Below, in pieces: positions 1-9,292 of a stretch of 64,000 nt of DNA (its first letter is position 1; each line of letters opens with the position of its first letter). This DNA comes from CATOSP01 sp965237775 (GTDB lineage: Bacteria; Chloroflexota; Dehalococcoidia; Lucifugimonadales; UBA3495), in contig OZ250155.1 of the NCBI GenBank assembly GCA_965237775.1, positions 930,001-994,000 of the forward strand, written 5' to 3'. Under the pieces are notes generated by a model. The model did not search any database, was not told the DNA's origin, and saw only the letters and a program-made list of their open reading frames with translations. The position numbers were made by a program, and so were the translations under genes.

Positions 1-578
1 GGAAGACAGTGGCCGTTGAAGGCTACAACGGCGCAGCCCCGCCTGATATGGAACGGAACGTAAGCTGCGTTTACAGCCAACCTCACATGAAAGAGGAGCT
101 GGACCGATACGCCTTGCGGTTTTCCAATTACGGCAGCCGGGGAAGGAGCGGCCCGACCATTGGTATGGCCCTCATCTCCATCGCCCACGACGAGCATCCT
201 GGCTTGGAGATGTTCCGCTTGGGCGCTATGGCCCCCATGTTCCCGTTCCTAAGCTCGAACAACGAGCCGGTTGGTATCACCAGGGACCACCGGGCCTTTT
301 ACGACATCATGCGAAGGCTCAAATCCATGTTCGACCTGGACATAGACCTGTCCGAGCTTCTCACTCTCGCGGACAACGAAGGCCGCCAATTGCAGGAAAG
401 CCTGGAGAGGATCGCGTCTTCCAATCCTAAGGCCAAGGAGCTTATCGACCGCGCCCGCGCCGACTACAACCTCAGCCCATTTGTGGAGCCGGTTGACCTG
501 GACCCCGCCTTGGACCGGACCCTGGAAGATATAATCAACAACATGCCCGAATCGCCCCCAGAACAGGAACCGGGCTAG
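1..578 (+). CDS. PAC2-family protein, 5' end outside the window
   Basis: The reading frame is open to the left edge (frame begins at base 3), so the first in-frame GTG at 9 need not be the start. The visible ~190 residues resemble the C-terminal half of PAC2 (proteasome-assembly-chaperone-like) proteins of Actinobacteria and Chloroflexota: a strand/helix part with FSNYGSRGRSGPTIGM, then a short helical tail with LLTLADNEGRQLQESLERI and a Pro/Glu-rich end. PAC2 proteins in bacteria have no firmly known reaction. The stop (576-578) abuts the stop of the convergent gene on the other strand with no gap. The family call is by resemblance of the C-terminal region; the missing N-terminus would settle it. 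Confidence 0.6.
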   Translation, partial: KTVAVEGYNGAAPPDMERNVSCVYSQPHMKEELDRYALRFSNYGSRGRSGPTIGMALISIAHDEHPGLEMFRLGAMAPMFPFLSSNNEPVGITRDHRAFYDIMRRLKSMFDLDIDLSELLTLADNEGRQLQESLERIASSNPKAKELIDRARADYNLSPFVEPVDLDPALDRTLEDIINNMPESPPEQEPG

Positions 579-1367
579 TCAGACCAGACCCTCGGCCGCG
601 GCTGCTTCTTCCAAGGCTTCCCAACCTTCCGTAATGCCGAGGGCGAAGCTGTTGCAGCCCTCCGCGTCTAGTACATCTTTGCCTAACGGGTCGCTGTACT
701 CCACCGCGAGGAAGGCCTCTTCCAATTCCTTCGTTACCCCAGCACTCAGGCTGCGTTGGGCCGTGAAGCAACAGTGGCTGTATCCGGGGCTTGACCAAAT
801 GGTCCGCACCGCTCCGGTTGCGAGGCTTCCAGTCTCCAACAAGCTCTCCAACGTCCGGCGGGTGATGGACCCGGCGTCTAATTCTCCCGTTACCACCCGG
901 TCGACAACGTCCCTTTCCCCGCTCAAGCCGCTGGGAACGCGGTCCTCGTAAAACGAGACCGAGGCCAGGCCGGACCTCGGGTCGATTCCCAGTTGGCGCA
1001 GAAAGTGGAAGGTCAAAAGCGGTTGCTCCGAGGCGCGGCTCCCGACCGCCAGACTCCTGCCTCTGAGGTCTTCCACCGTCAGTATGTCCGAATCGCCTCT
1101 GGATATTAGACAGATCGAGCAGTCGAAGTCGACGTCCCGCATGGCGATTACCTGGCACGGTTCGGACAGGAGTTTCTTGATTTTGACGTAACCCAGGGGA
1201 CCGTTCCAGGCCAGGTCTATCTTTCCGTCCACAAAGTCGTTCACCATTGCGTCGTAATCTGAGTACAGGACCCAGTCCATCTCGATGCCCCGGCGCTTGA
1301 ACAGAGTCTCAAGTCCCTGAAAAACTTTCATGTGTGGTAAGGATGCGGTACCGCCCAATCTAATCAT
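579..1367 (-). CDS. PhnD/SsuA-like substrate-binding protein
   Basis: About 262 residues. The N-terminus IRLGGTASLPHMKVF followed by YSDYDAMVNDFVDGKIDLAWNGPLGYV is typical of periplasmic phosphonate/phosphite-type ABC binding proteins (PhnD, PF12974-like). A second lobe includes EDLRGRSLAVGSRASEQPLL. I chose the ATG at 1367 because GGGAGG lies five bases upstream; an ATG at 1406 would add 13 residues without a ribosome site. No signal peptide or lipobox is visible and no ABC permease or ATPase lies beside it, so a cytoplasmic ligand-binding or enzyme-like role is possible. The ligand cannot be told from sequence. It is convergent with the PAC2-like gene, the two stop codons being directly adjacent. 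Confidence 0.65.
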   Translation of the reverse strand: MIRLGGTASLPHMKVFQGLETLFKRRGIEMDWVLYSDYDAMVNDFVDGKIDLAWNGPLGYVKIKKLLSEPCQVIAMRDVDFDCSICLISRGDSDILTVEDLRGRSLAVGSRASEQPLLTFHFLRQLGIDPRSGLASVSFYEDRVPSGLSGERDVVDRVVTGELDAGSITRRTLESLLETGSLATGAVRTIWSSPGYSHCCFTAQRSLSAGVTKELEEAFLAVEYSDPLGKDVLDAEGCNSFALGITEGWEALEEAAAAEGLV

Positions 1368-1501
1368 GGAAGCCTCCCGATTCAGGATTGCTTTGCGGGC
1401 TATCACCCCTAGAGGGTCTTCGATCGATCAACCTGCCAAGTCGATGGAAACGCGCCTGAAGGACTGATGTCGCTCCCTGAGCGCCAGTAAGGGTATGATT
1501 C

Positions 1502-4108
1502 TCATTGCGCCGACCCATCGGCGGTTATGGTCACGGACACCCCCGTCAACCTTACGTCGATACCCTGAGGCGCGTCGGCGCGAATCGATACTTCATAGGT
1601 CAGTATACCCCTGTCGGTCCTGGGGCTGTCCGCCACGGCTGTAACGTTCCCTGTTAGTGGTGATTCCGGCATGCTGTCCAGGGTTATCTCGGCCCCTGCG
1701 CCGACTCGCACCCGTCCAACGTCGGAACCATTGACGAAGCCGGCGACGTCCACCAGGGTTGGGTCCACCAGCCTCAGAATGAGGGAGTCCTTATCCACCT
1801 CGTCATCGGTGTCCGCATTCACCAGGTAAACGACTCCTTCAAATGGAGCGGTAATTGTTGCCCCTGCCAGATCACTCTCGGCATCCTTGGCTGCTTCCTC
1901 GGCGAGGGAGAGGTCCGCCTGGCGGTGGGCCCTGTCCAGGTCAAGTCTGCCGCGCAGGGACTCTAGCCGAATCTCGGCCTCCCCCAACCGCGCCTCCGCA
2001 ACTCCGAGGTCCCTGGTCGCCGCGCCCACCAGCAGCGGGTCGATGTTGATGGTCAGTTCCTCCAGGTCTTCGATGGCTTGGTCCAAGTTGGCGCGGGCGG
2101 CCTCGACCTGACTTTCCAGTAGACCACTGTCCCTCGAGTCCGGTTCGAGTCCCAAGTCCACCAGGGCGTCTCGGGCTTGCTCCAAATCAGCGAGGGCACC
2201 GTCAAGCTGAGAGACTCGAAGCGCAACTTCCAGCGGGTCCGCGCCCGCGGCCAGGGCATCCCTGGCTTCCATCAGAATGAGTTGCGCCGCCCCAGCTTCC
2301 GCGATCAAAACCCGCGGGCCCGGACCCTGAGATTCCCGCGATTGGGCGTCCAACATACCCTCCACCGACTCCAAAACTCCAGTTTCGGCGAAAATCTTCA
2401 AGTCCTCCGCGTCCCGCTGGACCTTATCGAGGGATTGCGCCGACGTGGCCAACGCGGCTCGCGCGGCAGTCACGTCGGCCTCCAGTTGAGCGCGGAGCAG
2501 CATGTCTGGTCCTTCCTCCGACTCCTCTAGTTCACCTTGCGCGTCGGTTAAAGTAACCTTGGCGAGGGCAACTGCGGCTTCAAGCCGCAGCTTTTCCAGG
2601 GCGTCGGGACCTTCTTCAAGGCGGGCGACAACCTGGGTGATCTTCCTAAAATCGGATTCCGCCACGGAAACCGCGGCGCTGAGCTGACGGGCCAGTAGCA
2701 GTTCTTGACCTCTTTCTAGTGTCGCTAGGGCCTGTTCTGCAACTTCCAGACTGGTCCGCGCCAGTTCTACGGCGGACTCCAGTTCCTGCTTGACGAGCGG
2801 GTCTGGCCCCGTTTCAAGTTCGGTCAGACGGTCCCCTGCTGTGTTGAAGTTGGCCAGGGCAAGAGCGGCGGCGGCCTGGAGCGCCCGAAGTTCTTCTATG
2901 AAGTCCTCGTCGAACGCCTTGGACACCCCTGCCGTAAATATGTGCCTACTAACCGTGTCGTCCGCGGCATCCAGATCGAGCTTGGCGCGGGTGTGGGCCA
3001 GTTGGGCCGTTGCAAGCCTCTCCGCGTAGTCAAGGTCGAAGTTGGCCAGGTTGTCTTCGGCACGGTCGAGGGCGGATTCCGCGCTGGACTTCGTCAGCAA
3101 CGCCGCCGCCAGCCTCTGGGCGTGTTGTGGGTCGAAGTCGGCCAGGGCCGTCCTGGCCTGGTCCAGGGCTAGCTCAGCCGCGGTCTTCCCTGCCTGTGCT
3201 TCCGCTAGTCTCTGCGAGTGGTCGATCAAGAAGTCGGCCAAAGCGTCCTCCGCCACATCGAGGGCGATACCGGCCCCCGCCGAGGTCTGCTGGGCTCCGG
3301 CCAGCGACCGGGCGTGGTTAAGGTCGAATTCATCCAACATCTCCTGTGCCTGGTCCAACGCCAGTTCTGCGGAAGCATACCCTTGAAGGGCTTGTCCGAG
3401 CCTCTGCTCCTGGTGCAGGTCCAGGTCCGCCAGGGCGTCCCATGCTTGGTCCAGGGCAACGCTGGCCGCGGCGAGAGCGCGCACACTCAGGGACAGGCGC
3501 TGCGCGTGGTCACGCTCCAGGTCGTCCAAGCCTTCCTCGGTGGACTTCAGGGCAAGCCTTGCCCTGGCTACGGCAGCTTCCGCGTTGGCAACAGCCGTGT
3601 CCTCCGGGAGGACGAGATTGTCTAAGGCATCCTGCGCGTTGTCCACGGACACTTTGGCGCCGGCCACCATGGATTCCGCTTGGGCTAGTTCCACCGGTGT
3701 TGCGGCGTTCACGGTGTCGAGCGTCTCTTTGGCCCGCCGGACGTTGACTATGGCCCCGGCGGTGTTGCTTTCCAAGCGCGCCATCGTCATCGAGTCCATC
3801 CTGGCCAACACCTGGCCTTGTTCGACGCGGCGTCCATTCTCCACCAAAATTTCGCCAACGGTTCCCCGAGTGTTAAATTTCAGGTCAGCGGTCCTGGGAA
3901 AGGCCAGCCTTCCGTCGATGGATAGCTCGCCCGCCTGTCTCCCGTATGACGGCGCAGGCAGGCCGCCCCCGTCCTGAGATGGTGGTTCCGGTCCGAACGC
4001 CGCCCCCAATGTAGCCCAGATCGACGCGACCGCGGCTAAAGCCAGGGCAGGGTAAAGCAATATGATCCGGCGTTTGCCACTACTGACTGCTGCCCACAAA
4101 GTATTCAT
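1502..4108 (-). CDS. RND/HlyD-type membrane-fusion adaptor with giant coiled coil
   Basis: About 868 residues, two to three times the usual adaptor length. Order: N-terminal membrane anchor (RIILLYPALALAAVASI), first half of the barrel-sandwich (GTVGEILVENGRRVEQGQVLARMDS), a ~600-residue Ala/Leu/Asp/Glu-rich coiled-coil hairpin, the second barrel-sandwich half (ATITAPFEGVVYLVN) and a beta-barrel ending in a membrane-proximal domain. Adaptors link an inner-membrane pump to an outer component or the outside. It lies 118 bp downstream of the RND permease on the same strand, so it is the pump's partner. I prefer the ATG at 4108, preceded by GGGGTGGGACCTC; an ATG at 4141 has no ribosome site. The hairpin contains a 32-residue repeat, listed separately. 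No TolC-like gene is seen nearby. Confidence 0.85.
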   Translation of the reverse strand: MNTLWAAVSSGKRRIILLYPALALAAVASIWATLGAAFGPEPPSQDGGGLPAPSYGRQAGELSIDGRLAFPRTADLKFNTRGTVGEILVENGRRVEQGQVLARMDSMTMARLESNTAGAIVNVRRAKETLDTVNAATPVELAQAESMVAGAKVSVDNAQDALDNLVLPEDTAVANAEAAVARARLALKSTEEGLDDLERDHAQRLSLSVRALAAASVALDQAWDALADLDLHQEQRLGQALQGYASAELALDQAQEMLDEFDLNHARSLAGAQQTSAGAGIALDVAEDALADFLIDHSQRLAEAQAGKTAAELALDQARTALADFDPQHAQRLAAALLTKSSAESALDRAEDNLANFDLDYAERLATAQLAHTRAKLDLDAADDTVSRHIFTAGVSKAFDEDFIEELRALQAAAALALANFNTAGDRLTELETGPDPLVKQELESAVELARTSLEVAEQALATLERGQELLLARQLSAAVSVAESDFRKITQVVARLEEGPDALEKLRLEAAVALAKVTLTDAQGELEESEEGPDMLLRAQLEADVTAARAALATSAQSLDKVQRDAEDLKIFAETGVLESVEGMLDAQSRESQGPGPRVLIAEAGAAQLILMEARDALAAGADPLEVALRVSQLDGALADLEQARDALVDLGLEPDSRDSGLLESQVEAARANLDQAIEDLEELTINIDPLLVGAATRDLGVAEARLGEAEIRLESLRGRLDLDRAHRQADLSLAEEAAKDAESDLAGATITAPFEGVVYLVNADTDDEVDKDSLILRLVDPTLVDVAGFVNGSDVGRVRVGAGAEITLDSMPESPLTGNVTAVADSPRTDRGILTYEVSIRADAPQGIDVRLTGVSVTITADGSAQ
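2950..3560 (-). repeat. Six-fold 32-residue coding repeat in the adaptor hairpin
   Basis: Residues about 195-400 of the adaptor contain roughly six copies of a 32-residue (96-bp) unit. The consensus is a small-residue helix with SAELALDQA, then ALADFD, then HAQRLA. Examples are ALDQAWDALADLDLHQEQR, ALDQAQEMLDEFDLNHARS, ALDQARTALADFDPQHAQR and ALDRAEDNLANFDLDYAER. Bases have diverged, so this is old duplication and not a recent slippage. It presumably lengthens the coiled coil in fixed steps. Confidence 0.8.
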
Positions 4109-4226
4109 GAGGTCCCACCCCTTGGCTTGAGTTATTGGCATTTAAGACGGGAGAATATTGGTCCGAGTCCGGTGTGATCCGCATCAATGTGAATCAGTAA
4201 TGTTAAGGATCGTCAGCGCGGCCACT

Positions 4227-7200
4227 TCATTCCGGCTCGCCTACCTCTTCCGCTGTCCGCCGTCCTCCCAACATGGACCGGATCGCCTGAAACATGAGCG
4301 GGATACTTGAGTGCATGATGGTGTATATCACCGGGACTACGATCAAGGTAAGGAATGTCGAGCTTATCAGGCCTCCAATAACGACCGTGGCAAGCTCCGC
4401 TCCAATGATCCCGCCCGCTTCCCCTGCGAAGGTCGCCAGGGGCAGCAGGGCGAATGTGGTGGTAAACGCGGTCATGAGAATGGGCCGCAACCTCACCCGG
4501 CTGCCTTCGATTAGCCCTTCGTAGACTCCCATCCCCCGTTCCCGCAATTGCTCGACGAACGTGATCAAAACGATGGCGTTGGTGACTACCACCCCGATCA
4601 GCAATAGAATCCCCATGAGCGCCGACAGGCTGAGTGTGCGGCCGGTTAGGGCAAGAGCCACGAGAGCCCCCACCAGGGCCAAAGGCAGGCTCATGACAAT
4701 CACGAACGGGTTTCTCAGGGATCCCAGGCTGGCCACCATCACCAGGTACACCAGGGCTATCCCGACGGCCATCGCCGTGAACACATCCGCGAATCCCTCG
4801 GCGATCTGACTGAATATCCCTCCCGTCCTGACCTCCACTCCCGGCGGCTTCTCGCTTTCCAGGGCGTCGATCCGGGCTTGCAATTCAGTGCCCACGGCCT
4901 GGGTGTCCGTCGCCGTGATTTCGGCTGTAATGCTGGCCGAGCGTTCGCCATCGAACCTGGAAATGCTGACAGGCGCCTTTTCCACCGCGAGATCGCTGAT
5001 CGCACCCAACCTCACAGTCCCCATTGGGCCTTCGATCAGCAGCGACTTGAGCTTGTCGACTTCATTCACGTCGTCCGGGTCGCCCCTGACCACGATGTCC
5101 ATGGTGGCTTCTTGCAAGTCCGCCTCGGAAACAGTCTGCCCGACCAAATAGCGGTTGACCTGCCGCCCGGCGGAGGCGGCGTCGATGCCATATTGACCAG
5201 CCCTGCGCGGGTCTATCTGTATGACAACCTCGTTGCGCGCATCGGATACGTCACTGGCCAGGTTGATGATGCCGTCCATTCCGCCTATCTCGGCTTCGAG
5301 CCGTTTGGCATGGGCGGAAATGTCCGAGTAATTGCTCCCGGTCACGGTGACTTCCAACTGGTCCGTCGGCGGGCCATCCTGCACTCCGGTGACCGTGACA
5401 TCCGTATCCTCGACATCGGGCATCCTGGCGCGGACTTGCTCCACTACGTCCGGCGGTGGGTCCTCCACCATGGTCACCAGGAACCCAGCGATGTTGTGAC
5501 CTCCGGCTCCGGCCCCCGATCCAAAGTCGTCGGAGCGGGCAAACAACGTGGCCTGGTATGTGTCAATCACCTGGCCGCTCTGGAACTCCTCCAGCGCGAG
5601 TTCGATCTGCCGGACCACTTCGAAGGTCTCGCCGACGGAACTTCCGGTGGGCAACTCTACGTCAATTAACAGATATTCGGGAGCGTCCGACGGAAACAGC
5701 GTAACCGGTATCACCGTTATCAGCGCCAGGCTGCCGCCCGTTACGATGCCCGCGATCAGCAAGGTCGCGATCTTGTGCCCCAATGCCCACCGCAACACGG
5801 GCAAGTAGATACGAACGATCAGCGTGTCATGGTCGCTGGCCCTGGAGCCGATTGTGTCGTCATCGGAAAAGTCGCCGCGCCGCAGAATGAGCATGCCCAG
5901 CACCGGCACCGCGGTCAGCGCGACCAGGGTCGAAGCCAACAGCGCAAAACTGACGGTCATGGCAAAGGGAGTGAAGAAGGAGCCCACCAACCCCTGAATG
6001 AACCCTAGCGGTACAAACACCACCACTGTCGTCAGCGTGGAGGAGATGATCGCCGCCCCCACTTCTCTTGTAGCCTCTATGGCCGCGATGCGGCGCTCTT
6101 CACCCGCCTGGATGTGCCGGTAGATGTTCTCCAGGACCACGATGCTGTCGTCAACCACTCTGCCGACGGCTATGGCCAGGCCCGCCAGGCTCATAAAGTT
6201 GAGGTTTACCCCGACCAAAGCCATGACGATTACCGCAGTCAAAATGCTGAGCGGTATGGAAAGCCCGATTATCAGTGTGGGCCGCAGGCTTATGGCAATC
6301 CCCTGGAGAAGCGTGGGTCTCAGGTTCAATAGGAACAGGAACACCACGCTAACGGCGAATAGCAGCCCCCACATTCCTTCGTTCAGCAATGAACTGAGGG
6401 ACTTTTGGACCTCGGGGCCGCTGTTGGTGATCGTGACGATTTCCACGTCTTCAGGCAGCCCCGAGATGCCGGTGATCGCGGCCAAGACTTGCGAGGTGAC
6501 GTCCACCGTGTTGGAGTCGGGGTCCTTTACGACAGCTATGCCCAGGCTGGGTTTTCCGTTGGTGCGGGATATGGTCGTGGCTTTGGCCGTGCCGAACTCC
6601 ACCTCTGCCACCTGGGACAGAGTCACCGGCCGCTGGCCTCGCCGACCTTCCGGGACCTGTTCGAAACCCACGACCAGACCCTTGATGTCGTCCAGAGAAC
6701 CGAACTCGTGGGAAGTGCGGACCGGGAACACGGCGTCGCCGCTGTCTATGGCCCCTGCTGGGAAGCTGACGTTGTTCTCACGAATCGCGTCGGCGACCTG
6801 GTTGAACGATATCCCAAGTTCCTCCAGCCGCTCCGCGTCGATCGATACCAATACCTGCTCGTCTGACCTGCCGAGGACTATGGCGGCGAATACTCCATCC
6901 ACCCGCTCGATTCGCGGTGAGATGAGGTCGTCCACCACCCGCTGTAGCGAAGGAATATCCCGGTCGCCAAGGACGCTGAGCTGCATCACCGGAAATACAT
7001 CGGAGGCGATGCGGCTGACTGAAGGGTCTTCCACTCCATCCGGGAAGGTCAGGCCGTTGATGTTGCCTTCGATGGTCCGCTCCACCTCCTCCATGTCGTC
7101 ACCAAACTCGAAAGTTGCAATGACCATCGACAGGTTCTCGGAGGAGACCGATTGGATGTCCTTGAGCCCTTCCATTCCGAGAATCGCGTCTTCTATGGGC

Positions 7201-7397
7201 TCGGATACGTCACGGGCAACGGCTTGGGGGTTGGCGGAAGGGTAAATAGTGCGGACCGTAATGTTGGGGAATTCGATTTCCGGAAACAACTCACGCTGGA
7301 GGTTCTGGTAGCTAACCACCCCGCCGATCATAACAAGGGCAATCACCAAGACCGTAACCGCGGGGCGTCGGAGGGCGAGGCTTGTAACGAAGCTCAA
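4227..7397 (-). CDS. RND efflux transporter permease (AcrB/HAE-like)
   Basis: 1,056 residues, the normal RND length. Features: an N-terminal transmembrane helix, the first porter loop starting YPSANPQAVARDVSEPIEDAI, a block of membrane helices with VGRVVDDSIVVLENIYRH (the paired Asp of TM4 used for proton relay in the family), a second large loop and a second helix block ending in IILTLIVVPVIYTIMH-like sequence. Predicted role: proton-driven export of hydrophobic or amphiphilic compounds. The start is TTG at 7397 with AAGGAG upstream. The adaptor follows 118 bp downstream. In a probably single-membrane lineage the pump would export across one membrane; substrate unknown. Confidence 0.9.
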   Translation of the reverse strand: MSFVTSLALRRPAVTVLVIALVMIGGVVSYQNLQRELFPEIEFPNITVRTIYPSANPQAVARDVSEPIEDAILGMEGLKDIQSVSSENLSMVIATFEFGDDMEEVERTIEGNINGLTFPDGVEDPSVSRIASDVFPVMQLSVLGDRDIPSLQRVVDDLISPRIERVDGVFAAIVLGRSDEQVLVSIDAERLEELGISFNQVADAIRENNVSFPAGAIDSGDAVFPVRTSHEFGSLDDIKGLVVGFEQVPEGRRGQRPVTLSQVAEVEFGTAKATTISRTNGKPSLGIAVVKDPDSNTVDVTSQVLAAITGISGLPEDVEIVTITNSGPEVQKSLSSLLNEGMWGLLFAVSVVFLFLLNLRPTLLQGIAISLRPTLIIGLSIPLSILTAVIVMALVGVNLNFMSLAGLAIAVGRVVDDSIVVLENIYRHIQAGEERRIAAIEATREVGAAIISSTLTTVVVFVPLGFIQGLVGSFFTPFAMTVSFALLASTLVALTAVPVLGMLILRRGDFSDDDTIGSRASDHDTLIVRIYLPVLRWALGHKIATLLIAGIVTGGSLALITVIPVTLFPSDAPEYLLIDVELPTGSSVGETFEVVRQIELALEEFQSGQVIDTYQATLFARSDDFGSGAGAGGHNIAGFLVTMVEDPPPDVVEQVRARMPDVEDTDVTVTGVQDGPPTDQLEVTVTGSNYSDISAHAKRLEAEIGGMDGIINLASDVSDARNEVVIQIDPRRAGQYGIDAASAGRQVNRYLVGQTVSEADLQEATMDIVVRGDPDDVNEVDKLKSLLIEGPMGTVRLGAISDLAVEKAPVSISRFDGERSASITAEITATDTQAVGTELQARIDALESEKPPGVEVRTGGIFSQIAEGFADVFTAMAVGIALVYLVMVASLGSLRNPFVIVMSLPLALVGALVALALTGRTLSLSALMGILLLIGVVVTNAIVLITFVEQLRERGMGVYEGLIEGSRVRLRPILMTAFTTTFALLPLATFAGEAGGIIGAELATVVIGGLISSTFLTLIVVPVIYTIMHSSIPLMFQAIRSMLGGRRTAEEVGEPE

Positions 7398-7971
7398 AGG
7401 GCAGTCTCCTTATGTTCCTGGAGGTGAGACCGGGCACAGAGTGCGCCGCGCCGGCCAACCCTATGAGTGATCGGCGTTCGACGGTCAATGAGTACCTACG
7501 TCCGGTGGGTCGTTTCGGATTCTGGCAATTCGGTTTCGCGTTCCACCTAGGAAAGGGGGAAGTGGTGAGGCGAATATGGTATCTGGATAAGAGCTTATCG
7601 CAGCGGCCAGAATCAGGCCAGCGGGAAAACGGTGGATTGTCGACGTGGACCAGACCTCGCAACGAGCCGGCGCCCTCCGACGAATTACCCCACGGTCTCT
7701 TGGATAGTGCGCCGCGCCATATCGGTTCCGGTCCCCTGTTAAGCCGCGGGTTGGAGGCTATCCCGTGAATCGGTGGCCCGCACACAGGACGCGCATACCC
7801 AGTGTTGCCCGCCAATAGCAGCGCCCGGGTTGCCGTGCTAAGGCAGCCTTGCCACCGTACCAACCGCATCAACCAAAGCGCCATACCAGGAAAGGCATCC
7901 AATATCCCAAACCGGCGTCGTTCACACGGGGTCGGGGTAGGTCGATGCGCGCCTCGAAGCAATCCGGAGCA
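7398..7971. other. Intergenic, 574 bp, no gene supported
   Basis: Lies between the RND permease start and the aminotransferase stop. Open frames on both strands here have no recognisable domain, no convincing ribosome site and unlikely composition. It should hold the promoter of the RND operon, but I could not pick out clear boxes. No repeat shared with the rest of the window was noticed. Confidence 0.5.
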
Positions 7972-9276
7972 CTAAGTCACCGAGGAGATGGCGTGATCCA
8001 ATATCTCAGCCGCCAGGTCCATCTGCTCCCTGGTCGTGGTGAACGGAGGGACGAAGCGTAGCACAGAACCGTTCCGCCTCACGCTGCATATGAGGCCGTT
8101 CTCAAGGCAAACCCGCCCGATCTCCCGCCCCTGCTGAAACGCCGGCTCCCGCGTTTCCCGGTCCATGACAAACTCGATGCCCTGTAACAGCCCCCGGCCC
8201 CGGATGTCGCCAATGATCGGGTGACGCTCCGCCAGGGCGCGTAAATGTCCGGACCAATACTCGCCGATACTCGCGGCAACATCCACCAGTCCCTCTTCCA
8301 GGATGATGTCCAGGCTGGCGATTGCCGCGTTGCAGGTCATGGGGTCGTTGGAATGAGAGTGGGCTACCACGATTCCCGTTCCCGCCACCTTTTCTTCTAT
8401 CTCGTCAGTGGTTATGGCGGCGCTGACCGCCACTCCACCGCCGAAGTGCTTGGAAATCGTGAGTATGTCCGGGACCACGCCTTCTTGCTCCCCGCCCCAC
8501 ATCGAGCCCAGCTTGGCCAACCCTGTCTGCGCCTCGTCCAGTATCAGCAGCATCCCCCGCTGGTGACACCTGTATTGAAGCTCTTGGAGCCAGCCCGGAG
8601 GCAGGTCAATCACGCCGCCCGCGCTGAACAGAGGCTCGGTTATTACCGCGGCCATCTGCCCGTCGGCCTGGGCGTCCAGCAGGTCGAAACTGGTGTCGAG
8701 GCAAGTGTAGTCGCAGCCGGACTTGTCCTTGCAGAACGCGCAGCGGTAGCGATAAGGCGCAAGTATGGGATAGTTGCCGGGGGCGTATGGGCCGTAGCCT
8801 TGCCGCCAGCCAGAGAAGGTTACCGCCCTAGCCGCCTCGCTCTGGCCGTGGAAGCTGACCACCGGGCTGGCAACTTCGTAGCCGCCGGTATATCGCTTGG
8901 CGATGGACATGGCCGCTTCGTTGGAGTCGCTGCCGGAGGTGAGGAACATGCTCCGTGTCAGTCCCGGGGGAGTGATCTCGGCCAGCCGGCTCGCCAGAAT
9001 GATCTCCCGGTCGTTGAAAAGGCTCATGTGGCTGTGGAGCAGGGTGTCGCAGCTTTCCTGAAGAGCCTGGACGATTCGAGGATGGTTGTGCCCCAGCGCG
9101 GCGCACATCTGCCCGGAGTTGAAGTCCAGGTACTCCTTGCCGTTTATGTCCCGCACCACGGAGCCTCGTCCCCAGACCAGTATCGGTCCGGCGACGGCGC
9201 TCCGGTCCATTCGGCTGCGGAAGCTAAACCGTTCCGCCAGGGAAAGCAGCGATTCCTCGGTCCACTGATCAGCCAA
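7972..9276 (-). CDS. Class III PLP-dependent aminotransferase
   Basis: 434 residues, the usual length. Motifs in order: GHNHPRIVQAL near 62-72, FLTSGSDSNEAAM near 111-123 (PLP phosphate region), LILDEAQTG with Asp247 (pyridine nitrogen contact) and TISKHFGGG with Lys276 as the Schiff-base lysine. A cysteine-rich insert at 179-192 (CAFC, then two more Cys) recalls the Cys pair of GABA aminotransferases and may bind metal or an Fe-S cluster, which is only an inference. Start is TTG at 9276 with AAGGAG about 12 bases upstream. It begins 16 bp after the LLM oxidoreductase stop, so the two are likely co-transcribed. The donor substrate cannot be assigned; dialkylglycine decarboxylase-like or omega-amino-acid enzymes are the nearest types. 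Confidence 0.85.
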   Translation of the reverse strand: MADQWTEESLLSLAERFSFRSRMDRSAVAGPILVWGRGSVVRDINGKEYLDFNSGQMCAALGHNHPRIVQALQESCDTLLHSHMSLFNDREIILASRLAEITPPGLTRSMFLTSGSDSNEAAMSIAKRYTGGYEVASPVVSFHGQSEAARAVTFSGWRQGYGPYAPGNYPILAPYRYRCAFCKDKSGCDYTCLDTSFDLLDAQADGQMAAVITEPLFSAGGVIDLPPGWLQELQYRCHQRGMLLILDEAQTGLAKLGSMWGGEQEGVVPDILTISKHFGGGVAVSAAITTDEIEEKVAGTGIVVAHSHSNDPMTCNAAIASLDIILEEGLVDVAASIGEYWSGHLRALAERHPIIGDIRGRGLLQGIEFVMDRETREPAFQQGREIGRVCLENGLICSVRRNGSVLRFVPPFTTTREQMDLAAEILDHAISSVT

Positions 9277-9292
9277 GGCCTTGGACTTCTCC

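Noticed and set aside
2950..3560. CRISPR-like regular repeats
   Set aside because: Period 96 bp is a coding 32-residue repeat inside the adaptor with diverged bases and no spacers.
6124..7245. 373-residue open frame opposite the RND permease
   Set aside because: Antisense shadow of a strongly supported transporter gene; composition Ser/Thr/Arg-rich with no domain.
7312..7962. 216-residue frame upstream of the RND permease
   Set aside because: Pro/Arg-rich, no ribosome site, overlaps the permease start, no family resemblance.
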